From contig NZ_OX366394.1 in assembly GCF_947251865.1 (NCBI RefSeq), forward strand, positions 310,001 through 374,000: a stretch of DNA of 64,000 nt, read 5' to 3'. Both the position numbers and the translations under genes were made by a program. Position 1 is the first letter of the stretch, and each line of letters opens with the position of its first letter. This document shows, piece after piece, positions 16,301 through 27,200 of this stretch. The DNA comes from Wolbachia endosymbiont (group B) of Protocalliphora azurea (lineage in GTDB: Bacteria > Pseudomonadota > Alphaproteobacteria > Rickettsiales > Anaplasmataceae). Below the pieces are notes generated by a model. It saw only the letters and a list, made by a program, of their open reading frames with translations, searched no databases and had not been told where the DNA came from.

Positions 16301-19300
16301 AGAGCAGCAAAAGTTACATGCTACTTTAGAACATAACTTTTACATTAATAACACTAAAGAATTTTACTTACTTGGAGCTCTCTATAAATCACAAGCTTTT
16401 GAGATAGGTGGATTAAGAGTTGCAACAGATAGCTATGTTAACATTAGTGACTTAAGGACACACGTAGAGAAATCTCTACAAAATACGATAAAATTTGAAG
16501 AAAACTTAAACTATACAAATCCGCAAGCAAGGATCTTAAGTGAAAATCACAATTATTTTTGGAATAAAGAACAAAATTCTACTTTATCACTTGGCTCTGT
16601 AACCCAGCAAGCACTGCTTTCCCATACTGAAGCTATGGCATTTTCTGATAGTCAAATCAAAGAAGTATTTTCGGGCAAAATAACCTCTGATCAGATGTTA
16701 AAAGACCTTGGCTACAAAAAAACGTCGAATAATCTTTGGTGGGTACCAAGTCCAACACAGTACTATTATGGTAGCGATAAATACTATTTACCGGAAAAAG
16801 TAATTGACGTTTTTGGCGCTGAGACTGCAATTGTTTATGATAAATATAATTTACTGCCAATAAAAACAATAGTTAAAGCCACTGCAACCTCAAATTATGA
16901 AACAACAGCAGAATATGATTATCAACTTTTAAGTCCAGTAAAACTTACTGATCATAACGATAATGTTTCAGAAGTTATATTAAATCCACTGGGAGTTGTA
17001 ATTGCCGCTTCAATTTACGGCAGAGAAAACGGAGAAGAAAAAGGTGATAAGCCACTACTCGAATATCAAGTAAGAAAAAATCCAAATTTTGAAGATGTTT
17101 TAGGGACAGCAGAAGGAGCAAATGGTCCAGGGCACTACTTACAGAATGCAACAAGTTTCTTTTATTATGACCTAGAAGCATGGAGAAAGAATGGTCAACC
17201 TGTGCATGTGATTAATCTGCAGAGAGAGACTCATGTTTCAGAAGGAGCATCGACAAGAATCAGGAGAGTTGTAACTCACATTGATGGGTTTGGCAGAAAT
17301 CTTGAAACTAAAATGCTCGTAGATTCAGATAGTAAACAATGGCTAGCATCAGGGAGAGTTGTTTATAACAATAAAGGTACGGAGGTGAAAAAGTATGAAC
17401 CTTTTTATAGTAATTCACCTTTTTATGATGCCGAAGAGAGTGTGCGTAATCAGGGAGTATCTGACACTCTTTATTATGATCCTCTGCTGAGAAACATTCG
17501 TATTGATACGGCAAAAGGTTTTTTCAGCAAAGTAGAATTTGATTCGTGGACTACAAAGAATTTTGATCTTAATGATACGGTAAAAGATTCGACATACTAC
17601 AAAGAATTTACCGAGAAATGGAATAAAGCAAGCTCAGAAGAAAAAACTGCTTTAAAGGATGAAAAAGACTCACTGAGCAAAGCAGAAAAGCATTATAATA
17701 CACCAACGATAGAACATCTGGATAGCCTCAGGAGAAAGTTTTTGCAAATAGACATATTAAGCAAGAATGGGCAAAGCAATGTAGAGTTAAAATCCCACGT
17801 CAAACTTGATATTCAAGGAAATGAACGAGAAAGTGTTGATTCAAGGTTTTACGAGCAAAACCAAGGTAAGGAAGAAAAGATAAAGAATTTTATCCACACC
17901 TATTCGATGGCAGGGCTCTTAAAGAGCACCAGTATTGATGCTGGAGAAACCTGGAGTTTAGCAAATGTTGCAGGGAGTAGCGTATACAATTGGGATGGCA
18001 AAGGATCACTTACTTACACAGAATATGATAAATTGCAACGTCCAGTAAGAGTAAAAGCCACTGATAATGATCTCAATTTAAATGGCAATGTCGTTGAAAG
18101 ATTCTTTTACTCTGAAAATACTCAAGATAAGGCAACAAATCGTTATGGAACGCTTATTGCTCATTATGATCAAGCAGGACTAACTGAGATTAAAGAAAAT
18201 GATTTTAAAGGTCAGGTGTTAAAAAGCAGTTATCACTTGAGAAAAAAATATAAACAAGAAGCAGACTGGAAAGGTGTTGAAAGTATTACTACAACTCATT
18301 CAGACCTTGAGCGAGAAGTGTTTAACTCAAGTATAAAGTATAATGCAATTGGTCAAATAATTGAAAAAACAGATTCGCAAAATAATACTCACAGTCCAAT
18401 TTACGATATAGCAGGCAGAGTGAAGCAAATTAAGCTTAAAAAAAGAGGAGAAACAATTAATAAGGAATACGTTTCAGGTATTAGTTATAATCCTAAAAGC
18501 CAGCGCACGTCTGTTACTTATGGCAATGGTGTTGTTACCAGCTATAGCTATGACCCTAAAACTTTTCAGCTTACTAAACTAGAAAGTAAAAAGGGACAAA
18601 AGAAATTGCAAAATATTCACTATACGTATGATCCAATAGGAAACATTACTACAATGGAAGATGAGTCTTATAAGATAATTTTTCCAAATAACAAAAGTAT
18701 AGATAATAAGTCTGATTATCACTATGATTCACTTTATCGGCTGACTCAAGCAATTGGAAAGGAACATCCAGCACTAAGTGGAAAGGAAGAAATTATTACG
18801 CCAATTCCGCATCTAAATAACCAAAATGCGATTAGTAATTACACTGAGTACTATGATTTTGATTATGGCAGTAACATTACGAAAATTAGGCATAACGGAA
18901 AAAATAGTTCCACTAAAGAGTTTTACATATCTAATAAATCCAATCGCAGTTTGCCAATAATAGATAAAAGGCCAGTAAATGAGAATGATATAGATAAAAA
19001 TTATGATGAGAGCGGTAATCTACTAAAACTGAATGGTTCGCAGGATTTTCACTGGAATTACCGAGATAACATAGCTTATGTTGATATTATAACAAGGCCT
19101 AGTGGTAAAAATGATAGTGAATATTATGTTTATGATAGTAGTGGACAACGAGTTCGAAAAGTTACTGAAACCTATCAGAATGATGAAGCTCATTCTACCA
19201 AAGTAGACAAAATCTACTTTGGTGATATCGAGGTTACGAGAACTTATCAAGAGAGTGATTTAAAGAAAGAGAAATACACCGTCCATGTGATGGACGATAA

Positions 19301-20561
19301 AAGTAGAGTAGCTCTACATCATTATTGGACAAAAGGAACTTCAGATGAAACTAGAGAAAACCAAGATCGTTATCAGCTGAGTAATCATTTAGATTCGGCA
19401 GCCTTAGAGTTAAATGATAATGCTGAAATCATGACATATGAGGAATATCTGCCATTTGGTGGTACAGCCCTTATTGCAGGAAAAACAGCTCGTGAAGTAA
19501 CTGAAAAAGAATATAGATATTCAGGGAAAGAAAAGGATAATAGCACAGGTCTCTATTACTATGGGGCACGTTATTATGCGCCTTGCCTCTCTAGGTGGAT
19601 AAATCCAGATCCTGCTGGAACTGTTGATGGACTCAATCTTTATCGGTTTGTTAGGGGTAATCCGGTAATTTATAGAGATAAACACGGAAATGTTGCCAAT
19701 GAGTCAGAATTAAGGAAATTAAAAAAAGGAAAACTACTAGCAACTGGTGATGGTAGGTATGTGAAAGGTGCAATAAATCTACCACGACCATCAGCAATAT
19801 ATTCTGAATTTCAATCAATGGATGAGATGAGTCTAGATAATGCATTGACAGAGGATAATTTCAAGCAGTATATCTTTACCTCCGGTCTACTGACTAGACC
19901 AGAATACAAAGGTTCAAATTTGTTAAAAGAAGGTAAATCTCAAGTGTTTAACTTTGCGATAGGAAAGGTAGATACAGGGTATGATGAAGAGGGAAAAGAC
20001 AAGTTCTATACACTCAAAATAGGTGAAAAAGAAACTAATAAGGCTTATTGGCTGCCTCAAGGAGGTTACGTTGACATTGATCGGGAACCATTTATAGATG
20101 ATGATCCACATTATGTTTTTACTCCAGATTTTAGTGGTTGCTCACTAACGGTTAATGTGATTGATGTAGATAAATTGCGTGTTCGACATGTTGAAGGAAA
20201 CAAGGAAGATGCTCAATTTAATCAACTTCCTGTTAAAGAACGTGGAAGTGAGACCACACATGTCATGGAATACAAAGATTACGGTTATTATAAAAATGAT
20301 AGAGGAAATTTAGTAGAGAATGTAACAGGTTTTGCATATATGAAATACGATATTATAAATCTAAGATGGGTACTTTCATATCAAAAGCAACTTAATCCAC
20401 AAAGGATTACTCAATATCATGAAAAAGAACAGCATCTAATTTTTACACAGGTAAAATCAAGTGAGTTCTCTGTGGTAGGAACAGAACAAGCTTTCATACC
20501 TCATAATTACAATGAGGTTATTGCTAGTATTGTCAGGAAATCTACTAGACAAACAGGATAA
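13314..20561 (+). CDS. Fused TcB-TcC insecticidal toxin protein (SpvB + RHS cocoon + C-terminal effector)
   Basis: This 2415-residue protein joins the two Tc components that are often separate. Residues ~15-330 form the SpvB domain (LPKGGGAIKGISEAFEANSFTG, SLSVNYSSGSGNGVFGIGF). VCBS/FG-GAP-like repeats and the TcB middle domains follow to ~1500, then YD/RHS repeats. The RHS core ends with YRYSGKEKDNSTGLYYYGARYY ... RWINPDPAGTVDGLNLYRF (DPAG at 2099-2102), the conserved TcC segment where autoproteolysis frees the effector. The acidic pair Asp2105/Asp2122 could serve this. Residues ~2127-2415 are the variable toxin domain; a SGC motif (Cys2276) followed 16 residues later by His2292 recalls the Cys-His pair of CNF1-type deamidases. 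It should form the cocoon loaded onto the TcA pore encoded downstream. P3 precedes it. Confidence 0.93.
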   Translation: MESTSQKSTIEATKLELPKGGGAIKGISEAFEANSFTGTGSFSIPIALPTCRNFSPSLSVNYSSGSGNGVFGIGFNVSIASIIRKTSKKIPTYDDEDIFVLSGADDLVAINQTSNSKYDITYYQPRVEGLFAKIERLISKSDSTIHWQVTSKDGSVSVYGKNKQAQIYDPKSNSRIAEWLLEELSDVYGNKIFYYYRSSTKDTSVQGDGRVIDRIAYGHNQEFNYSYFEVLFDYGENDFVSPVDKKYSEERKAILRQDSFTSHTTGFAIRTELLCRAIRIYHRFDAEPILVNGTYFDYDEKPTITYLRAVKQVGYYERGEKRFSKSTPTLVFSHTSDDSTYVSTVSSVGLKDGNKPSKELLQILKEQDYIFKKDSAEIVAENSNWKIKDSEKTLVIKEKGNFLDLHNRNNKNSFKPVKIEGINKNFPGYLNDQRFQSVDLYQEGIEGILYNDGNTILYFRPNGNGEFAQAKLLERFPSLFRKTTYSLTSLEGNGELQLYVNESGFQGYHDFDGKWSEFKPLESQIINLSSELQEMIDVTGDGRTDIVIFEGESVRVYPSIGKKGYKEAIYSRAPKDLPNQRVSSESTLVRFADMFGDGKSHLVKIENGKVECWPNLGYGKFGEKVVFENAPYFRKGLNAKRLYFADIDGSGTTDLVYANHNSLDIYYNNSGNSFSKPVNLKLPVDYNQIGRIEFADILGNGTNCLLISYLDQNLKLQHLYYDFYNGVKPHLLKQIDNNMGNLTRLHYAASTQFYLKDRKAWVTSLPFPVQVIEKIETLDNIVGSKLTSKYSYHHGFYDYTEKEFRGFGFVETWDTEDFATIEKKEHYVAPIYTKTWYHTGAYKKAGDLVESYRKEFYQGDGKALKITPQVLDKNIISIEDKRQAYRGIQGQVLRQEVYGLDKGENPTLYLHPYSVTESSAAVKLLRSSKDNTNKDSRFKYGIFFVNLQETISYHYERNCCDPRIQHDFVLEVDEYGNVTKSAGITYPRRNQPNNYSEQQKLHATLEHNFYINNTKEFYLLGALYKSQAFEIGGLRVATDSYVNISDLRTHVEKSLQNTIKFEENLNYTNPQARILSENHNYFWNKEQNSTLSLGSVTQQALLSHTEAMAFSDSQIKEVFSGKITSDQMLKDLGYKKTSNNLWWVPSPTQYYYGSDKYYLPEKVIDVFGAETAIVYDKYNLLPIKTIVKATATSNYETTAEYDYQLLSPVKLTDHNDNVSEVILNPLGVVIAASIYGRENGEEKGDKPLLEYQVRKNPNFEDVLGTAEGANGPGHYLQNATSFFYYDLEAWRKNGQPVHVINLQRETHVSEGASTRIRRVVTHIDGFGRNLETKMLVDSDSKQWLASGRVVYNNKGTEVKKYEPFYSNSPFYDAEESVRNQGVSDTLYYDPLLRNIRIDTAKGFFSKVEFDSWTTKNFDLNDTVKDSTYYKEFTEKWNKASSEEKTALKDEKDSLSKAEKHYNTPTIEHLDSLRRKFLQIDILSKNGQSNVELKSHVKLDIQGNERESVDSRFYEQNQGKEEKIKNFIHTYSMAGLLKSTSIDAGETWSLANVAGSSVYNWDGKGSLTYTEYDKLQRPVRVKATDNDLNLNGNVVERFFYSENTQDKATNRYGTLIAHYDQAGLTEIKENDFKGQVLKSSYHLRKKYKQEADWKGVESITTTHSDLEREVFNSSIKYNAIGQIIEKTDSQNNTHSPIYDIAGRVKQIKLKKRGETINKEYVSGISYNPKSQRTSVTYGNGVVTSYSYDPKTFQLTKLESKKGQKKLQNIHYTYDPIGNITTMEDESYKIIFPNNKSIDNKSDYHYDSLYRLTQAIGKEHPALSGKEEIITPIPHLNNQNAISNYTEYYDFDYGSNITKIRHNGKNSSTKEFYISNKSNRSLPIIDKRPVNENDIDKNYDESGNLLKLNGSQDFHWNYRDNIAYVDIITRPSGKNDSEYYVYDSSGQRVRKVTETYQNDEAHSTKVDKIYFGDIEVTRTYQESDLKKEKYTVHVMDDKSRVALHHYWTKGTSDETRENQDRYQLSNHLDSAALELNDNAEIMTYEEYLPFGGTALIAGKTAREVTEKEYRYSGKEKDNSTGLYYYGARYYAPCLSRWINPDPAGTVDGLNLYRFVRGNPVIYRDKHGNVANESELRKLKKGKLLATGDGRYVKGAINLPRPSAIYSEFQSMDEMSLDNALTEDNFKQYIFTSGLLTRPEYKGSNLLKEGKSQVFNFAIGKVDTGYDEEGKDKFYTLKIGEKETNKAYWLPQGGYVDIDREPFIDDDPHYVFTPDFSGCSLTVNVIDVDKLRVRHVEGNKEDAQFNQLPVKERGSETTHVMEYKDYGYYKNDRGNLVENVTGFAYMKYDIINLRWVLSYQKQLNPQRITQYHEKEQHLIFTQVKSSEFSVVGTEQAFIPHNYNEVIASIVRKSTRQTG

Positions 20562-20616
20562 AGCCTAAGAACCGAAAAATCACTGAGAATTATCAAGGAA
20601 TTTATAGGAAAAAATC

Positions 20617-20838
20617 ATGACCAATACAACCAATGATTCCAAAATTCTGTTGAAGATGGGAATAAACGTTGAAGAAGCTGAGAAGTTACTCAGTTTTAAA
20701 AATGAAAATGATGAGTATTTATATGACTCAGCATTTAAAATTATGTGAGATTGAAAAGGTAAAAGACACAAGCACAGAGCAAGAGGCTAAAGATATTTAC
20801 CAGAAAGCTTTTGCAAGGTGTAAGTTCTCTTCTGTTTA
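20617..20838 (+). pseudogene. Decayed copy of the TcA N-terminal gene
   Basis: The reading frame starts MTNTTNDSKILLKMGI and EEAEKLLSFKN, parallel to the intact small gene at 20894 (MTNENTVNDSQLRLEKMGI ... NKLLSFKNEGGELEYDSAFK). It hits TGA after DSAFKIM near 20746, then resumes in another frame as EAKDIYQKAFARCKFSSV and stops. Compared with the intact copy it lacks the FVDRVKNTIS region and everything after the Arg-rich segment. The leader ATAGGAAAAAATC-ATG resembles a ribosome site. It is a tandem duplication in decay. Confidence 0.75.
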
Positions 20839-20893
20839 AGTTGAGTAACGAAAACAACAAATACTGATTTAAAAAATTGTAGAGAGGAAAAAT

Positions 20894-21250
20894 ATGACAA
20901 ATGAAAATACCGTTAACGATTCTCAACTTCGTCTAGAGAAGATGGGAATCAAAGGAGAAATAGCTAATAAACTACTGAGCTTTAAAAATGAAGGTGGTGA
21001 GTTAGAATACGACTCAGCATTTAAAATCACGGATTTGTCTGAGAATACCTTTGTTGATAGAGTAAAAAACACAATTTCAGTAGAAGAAGCTAAGGAGATC
21101 TATCAAAAGGCTTTAAACAGAAGAGAATTTGTTTCCCATTATATTAAAAATGCAAGAGATATAAACGAACCACACTACCGAGCATTACGTGTCTGCAATA
21201 TTGACCATGATACAGCAGCTCAGTGTAAAAAAATTATACAAAATTTGTAA
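20894..21250 (+). CDS. TcA N-terminal fragment encoded as a separate small gene
   Basis: This 118-residue protein corresponds to the extreme N-terminus of TcA proteins. The stretch FKITDLSENTFVDRV...SVEEAKEIYQKALNRREFVSHYIKNARD parallels the TcdA1 start (SSFNEFRQQVSEHL...SETHDLYHDAQ...A-ILKRAN). It has a ribosome site (AGAGAGGAAAAAT) before ATG 20894. Its stop TAA (21248-21250) forms part of the TAAGGAGA ribosome site of the next gene, so translation is likely coupled. Either TcA is naturally made as two chains here, or a frameshift has split it and re-initiation rescues it. A decayed relative lies just upstream. Confidence 0.75.
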   Translation: MTNENTVNDSQLRLEKMGIKGEIANKLLSFKNEGGELEYDSAFKITDLSENTFVDRVKNTISVEEAKEIYQKALNRREFVSHYIKNARDINEPHYRALRVCNIDHDTAAQCKKIIQNL

Positions 21251-21260
21251 GGAGAACAAT

Positions 21261-24200
21261 ATGACAAAAATAGTTGAAAATACATTTGGAACAGAAAATG
21301 TTTATTCTGAATGCGATGACTGCCAGTCAGTTTTAAGCCCAGCAGCTTATTTCGTTAAGCTTATGGAAACTGTTGAAAAATACATTAAACCCAACACACT
21401 GAATTCACGACGTCCTGATTTGGAGAATATTAAATTAGACTGTGATAATACTAATAAGGAAAAACTATATCTGGAAGTTGCCAATCAGATAATGGAGGAG
21501 AAGCTCAAAAAAGAATCAAAAGGAAACATACTACAAAAATTAGCAACAGCTAAGTATCCATTTAATTTACCAGCTAACTTTCCCTTAATTGGTATACGTG
21601 CTTATCTTAAGGAGCATGAAATAAGTTTAGCAGAGATGTATAAAATACTAATAAAAGATGCTGACACAACTGCAGAATCCTTACATCTTTCACCAGAAGC
21701 TTATCAAATAATCATTTCTACAGAGAAAACAGAATCTCATTTAAAAGAAGTATATGGAGTTGATAATTTAGAAGGACTAGCAAAAGTTGATTTATTTATT
21801 GCTAAAGCTAATATAAGTTATGATGAATTAGAGTTATTGCTTGATAGTTATAACAAAATTAAAAAACTTGCTGATTCGGCAAAACTAACAATTAAAGATA
21901 AAACTATCAATAATATTGATAATAATGCGTTGGGATTTTTACACCGTTTTATTCGTCTGGCAGTACAACTTGATTGGTCATTTACTGAGTTAGGCCAAAT
22001 TTTATTAATTATCGATAAAAATGAAATTAATGCTGATACTATAAAGTTAATAGCGGCAGTTAAGAATCTGCAAAATAAATTAAAACAACCTTTGAACAAA
22101 ATATCCGAACTTTGTTATTCCTCAGTTGATTTTTTTGTTACTAATAAAGTTCCCGAAGAATTTCGAGAGCTGTTAAAAAAAGACTATCAACAGTTTCAGG
22201 ACATAATAGATGCTAATGTCAAAATCAGCAGCACATTACAAGATATTTTAAAAGTTGATGGTAATGAGTTATCCTATTTAGTTAATTATAATGATACTAA
22301 AGATAAGTCTAAATCTTCCGGAAACTTGAGGTTTTTAAGAATATATAAGCAAGTTTCATTAGCAAAAGTAGTAGGCATACCAATATTGGAGCTTATTAAA
22401 TTTTTATCACAATTACAAATTACTGAACTAAATTTTACAAATATAGAACACGTAATTGAATTAAACGACTGGTTGAAAAAGTACTCAATCACTATTGCAC
22501 AACTAAATGATCTGCTCAATCCTCCTATTTCTTTTCAAGAACAAGTAAGTAAAATAGAGGAAGAAATAGAAAGGCAATCTCAATCATCAGAGCTTTCAAG
22601 AGAAGAACTTCTTTATAACATAATATCTCAATATGTAGAAGTACAAACAGATCTATTCAATGCTATTTATGAATTTACTAAAAAGTATAAAGGATCTAAG
22701 GTACCAGTAAAACCACTCCTACAAAATATTGCTATATTTAAAGCCTTAAAATTATCAGCAGAAGACGTCAATAATATTACAAAACATGGTGACTTTTATG
22801 GGATAGTTTCAAATTGGTCATTAGAACAGATTAAAACTATCGTAAGCTATAAGGTTCTAACAGATCAATTTTCTAATAACGATATTACCTTTTCAAAGTA
22901 TACAGATTGGTTACGTGGAACAGACTATAAAGAAAGTGAAGTTATAGAGAAGATAGAATCACTCACTAACTGGAACAGGAATACGCTGAAAAAGATAAAG
23001 GAGATAGAAATATTTAAAGAAAATTTCACTAAAGAAAAAAACTCTATAGAATCTTTAACAAAAATTAAGCTTGTTATGGATGTAGTAACCGAATCTGGAA
23101 TTAATGACGTAGCTTTATTAGAATTAAGAGATTTATATAATTTAAAAGTAAAGGATGAAAGTGATTGGAGAAAATATAATGATACTCTAGGTAACTTAGA
23201 ATTATCAGGAAATGACGAAGTTAAAGAAAGAGTGAAAAAATATTTAGCCGAGCAAAAACGTGATATTCTAGCAAGATATTTAGTACACATACTCAAGATT
23301 AAAGATATGCGAGAATTATATTCGCATTTATTGATAGATGTTGAAATGAGTGATTGCTCAAAGATATCACCTTTAAAAGCAGCACTAAACAGTGTGCAAC
23401 TATATATTCACCGCTCTATAATGGGCTTAGAAAAAGATGTCACTATTGATAAAGAGCTAAATGAGGAGAAATGGAAATGGCTATCGAGTTATCGAGAATG
23501 GGAAGCAATCAGTAAGATAAACTTATATCCTGAAAATTATTTAAATCCTACTTTACAGAAGATAATAAGCCCAGAATATAAAACACTACAAAACACCTTA
23601 ATGCAAGGAAATATTACAGATGAAGCAGTAAGCAATGGATACCTCAAGTATTTTGAAGATTTCGAAGGAGTTTCAACTTTAAAAATAGTAGATAGTTATT
23701 TTGAAGAAGTAGAGGATAAAATTTTTGGAGCAAAAAAAGATACTCTGTATATTATAGGACGGACAATTGCCCAGCCATACAACTATTACTACCGCACAGC
23801 AGTCTTCGATAAAGATAACGAAAAATTTGTCTATTGGACTGCCTGGGAAAAAATTGAGTCAGCAATTCCAGCAAAAACTGTAACGCCAATTTATGCATTC
23901 AATAGACTATTTATTTTTTGGTTACAACAAGTTACGAAGAAAGAAAGTGAAAAGGGCAAGCAAGATGATTTATCTGATAAAATTTATGCAACAATCAATT
24001 ATATCTTTCAGAAACCAAGTGGCAGTTGGTCAGCACCACATGAGTTAGCAAGTAGTATTAAAATAGATAAAGCTGAGGAAAAAAATAAATTACACTGGAA
24101 AAAAGTGGCAGCTTTTTATCTAAGAGAGAAAGAAGGAGAAGAGGGACGTATTATAATTTTAATGGGTGAAATGAAAGAGGATGAAACTTTCAATTTATTT

Positions 24201-27200
24201 ACCCTAGATGAGGATCTAACTGTCGAAAATAGGAATGGGAAATTTGCTGATTTTTCTTTAGAAGGAGAGCGCTACTCCTGTGCTATAGATAAGGATAAAA
24301 AAGATCAACTTTTTCTGAGATTGACCAAAAATATTTTTAAAAGTAATGCTACCAATCAAATTGATAGTGATAATGAAAATAATTTTATTCCAGGTGAAAC
24401 AAAACTGCTTGGGGATTTTAAAATCTCTCTAGCTCAGCAAGTAATGAACAAACCAGGATGGTTCATTATTGAAGGAAATCTTAAAGGTGAAAACGTCCAT
24501 GAGTCATTTCTATTGTTTACCAATAAGGCATATGACTTGAGTAGAATTAGTGAAAAATCAACCTATGAAATTATTGATCAAAAGAAATTAGAATGTAAAT
24601 ATAACAGTCCGGCTCCAAAGATGCCAATAGAAGATGTCTCATTTACATTTGTGAGATTAAATATTACTGGTAATGTCCGTGAATTACGTAAAAAAGCTTA
24701 TTTAGGTAATCCTAAGAGGGTTTTAACTTTAGATTCACAAAAGTTTGAACAACTTAAATTTAACAGATTTGAGCCAACCGCAAAAGTGAGTCATCCACCA
24801 GGCAATACTCTAGATTTTAATGGTGCTTATGGTATTTACCTGTGGGAAATATTCTATCACATACCAACACTGATTGCTTGGCATTTAAATCAAGAACAAG
24901 ATTTTTCTATAGCACAGAAGTGGTATCAATATATTCTAGATCCTAATAACACCGAACAGCCGTGGCAGTTTTTACCTTTTATTCAAGGGAAAAACATTAT
25001 AGATTATTTAAAAGACTCTCAGACAAAAACGGAGTTAGAAATAGATCCATATGATCCATATATTATTGCAAAGCAAAATATAGAATCATTTAAAAAGTAC
25101 ATCATAATTTCTTATGTAGACAATCTAATTGACTGGGGGAATATGCTCTTTGCTAAAGGATCATGGGAAGGATTAAATCAAGCTACTATGATATATATTA
25201 GAGCTTGGGATTTACTTGGACCTAAACCCATTAAAAATGGTAAACATGAAACTATTGCTAAAAGCTTTAAAGAATTAAAAGGCTTAAGTATAGCTCAAAT
25301 GGAAGCAAAATTACCAGCTAGTGCTCAAAATATACAAATACCTTATAAAAGACGATCCATTAATGAAATTATTAATATTACAAAATATGATGATTATTTC
25401 TGCACGCCTCCAAATAAAGAGTTTATCGACTTATGGAATAGAATTGAAGACGAGCTTTATAAAATAAGACATTGTTTAGATAGGACTGGAAAAAGTTCAG
25501 TATTACCTTTGTTTGACTCACCAATAGATCCCAATCAAAGAGTTGCTGAAACTAGTAGTGGTAATAATATCGAAATACCTGGTCAGTCTATACCACATTA
25601 CCGATTTAGTTACATGATTTCTTATGCTAAATCAATAGTGGAAACTGTAATTCAATTTGGTAACGAGTTATTAAGTGTACTTGAGAAAAAAGATACTGAA
25701 ACACTAGCTGTCCTTTACAACAAACAAGAAGGAATAATGGCTAATCTCATTACATCAATTAAAGAAAAAATTATAGAAGCTTTAAAAAAGGAGAAAGATG
25801 GACTGAATGAAAGTCTACTAAATGCTAAGAATCGTCAATCACACTATGAAAGACTAATTATCAATGATTTGTCAGCTGGCGAAAAAGAAGCAATAGCACT
25901 CTCTAGCACAGCGATTGATGTAAGAACAGGGGTTGCGGTTACCAGAGGAGTTGCTGCTGCTGCACACTTGATACCTACAGTCTACGGTCTTGCCGTAGGA
26001 GCTTTTCAACCAGGTAATGCTATCGAAGTAGGAGCGAATATAGCTGAATCAGCAGCAATGATTTTAAATGAAAAAGCACAAATAGCTTATACTACGGAGA
26101 ACTACAGAAGACGTGCTGAAGATTGGGAGTTGCAAAAGGCTATGGCTTCTTACGATACAGAGCAGATTAACTATCAAATAGAAGCAAATAAAATTTATCA
26201 AGAGAATGCTATACAAGATCTTAAAGTCCATAAAAAATCAATAGAACAAATTAAGGAAAAAGAAGAGTTCTTTAGAAGTAAGTTTACTAATCGGGAGTTG
26301 TATAATTGGATGAGGGGACAGATAGCACGTGTGTACTTTCAAGCTTATAAAATGGCATTGGAAGTTGCTGTGCAAGCAGAAAAAGCTTATCAATATGAAC
26401 TTAACAATAATAAGTCATATATCACAGCTAACTCTTGGAATAGTATGAAAGAAGGACTGCTTGCTGGAAACAACTTAAAGTTTCAACTTGAAGAAATGAT
26501 AAAGAACTATAACAATGATAATAAAAGAGCTCTTGAAATCACTAAAGTAATTTCTTTAAAACAAATGGATCCTTTGGCACTTCATGAACTCAAAAATAAA
26601 GGCAGTTGTAAGTTTAGTTTTACAGAAAAATTGTTTGATCTAGACTTTCCTGGTCATTATTGTCGTAAGATAAAGAACATAAGAATTACTGTTCCTGCAG
26701 TAGTTGGTCCTTATGAAAATATTCATGCCAGCTTGCAGCAAACAAGTAATAAGGTAGTACTTAAAGATGATATTAATGCAATAAAGTTCTTGTTAGGGGA
26801 AAAAGGTATTAATCAACCAGACAGTAATGTCCTAAGAACAGATTTTAAACCGAACCAGCAAATAGCGATATCAAAAGGAGATCAAGATAGTGGATTATTT
26901 GAACTTAACTTTAACGATGAACGTTATTTGCCTTTTGAAGGTACAGGAGTGGTTTCTGATTGGGAATTAAATCTTCCTCAAGGAACTAATAGGTTTAATG
27001 TTAGTACTATCTCTGATGTGATAATACATGTTGATTATACAGCATTTGATGGAGGAAAAGGATTCAGACAAGATGTACAGAACCTTTCTACACTCAAACG
27101 CATATCTGAAATGTTGCTTTTAAATCTCAGTGTAGCTTATCCTGATACCTGGGAGAAATTTAAGCAAAAATACGATGAATTAACATTTAAACCATCTGCT

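Noticed and set aside
21189..21260. Upstream start for TcA (MSAILTMIQQLS...)
   Set aside because: It overlaps the small TcA gene in another frame and lacks a ribosome site; ATG 21261 has AAGGAGA at good spacing.
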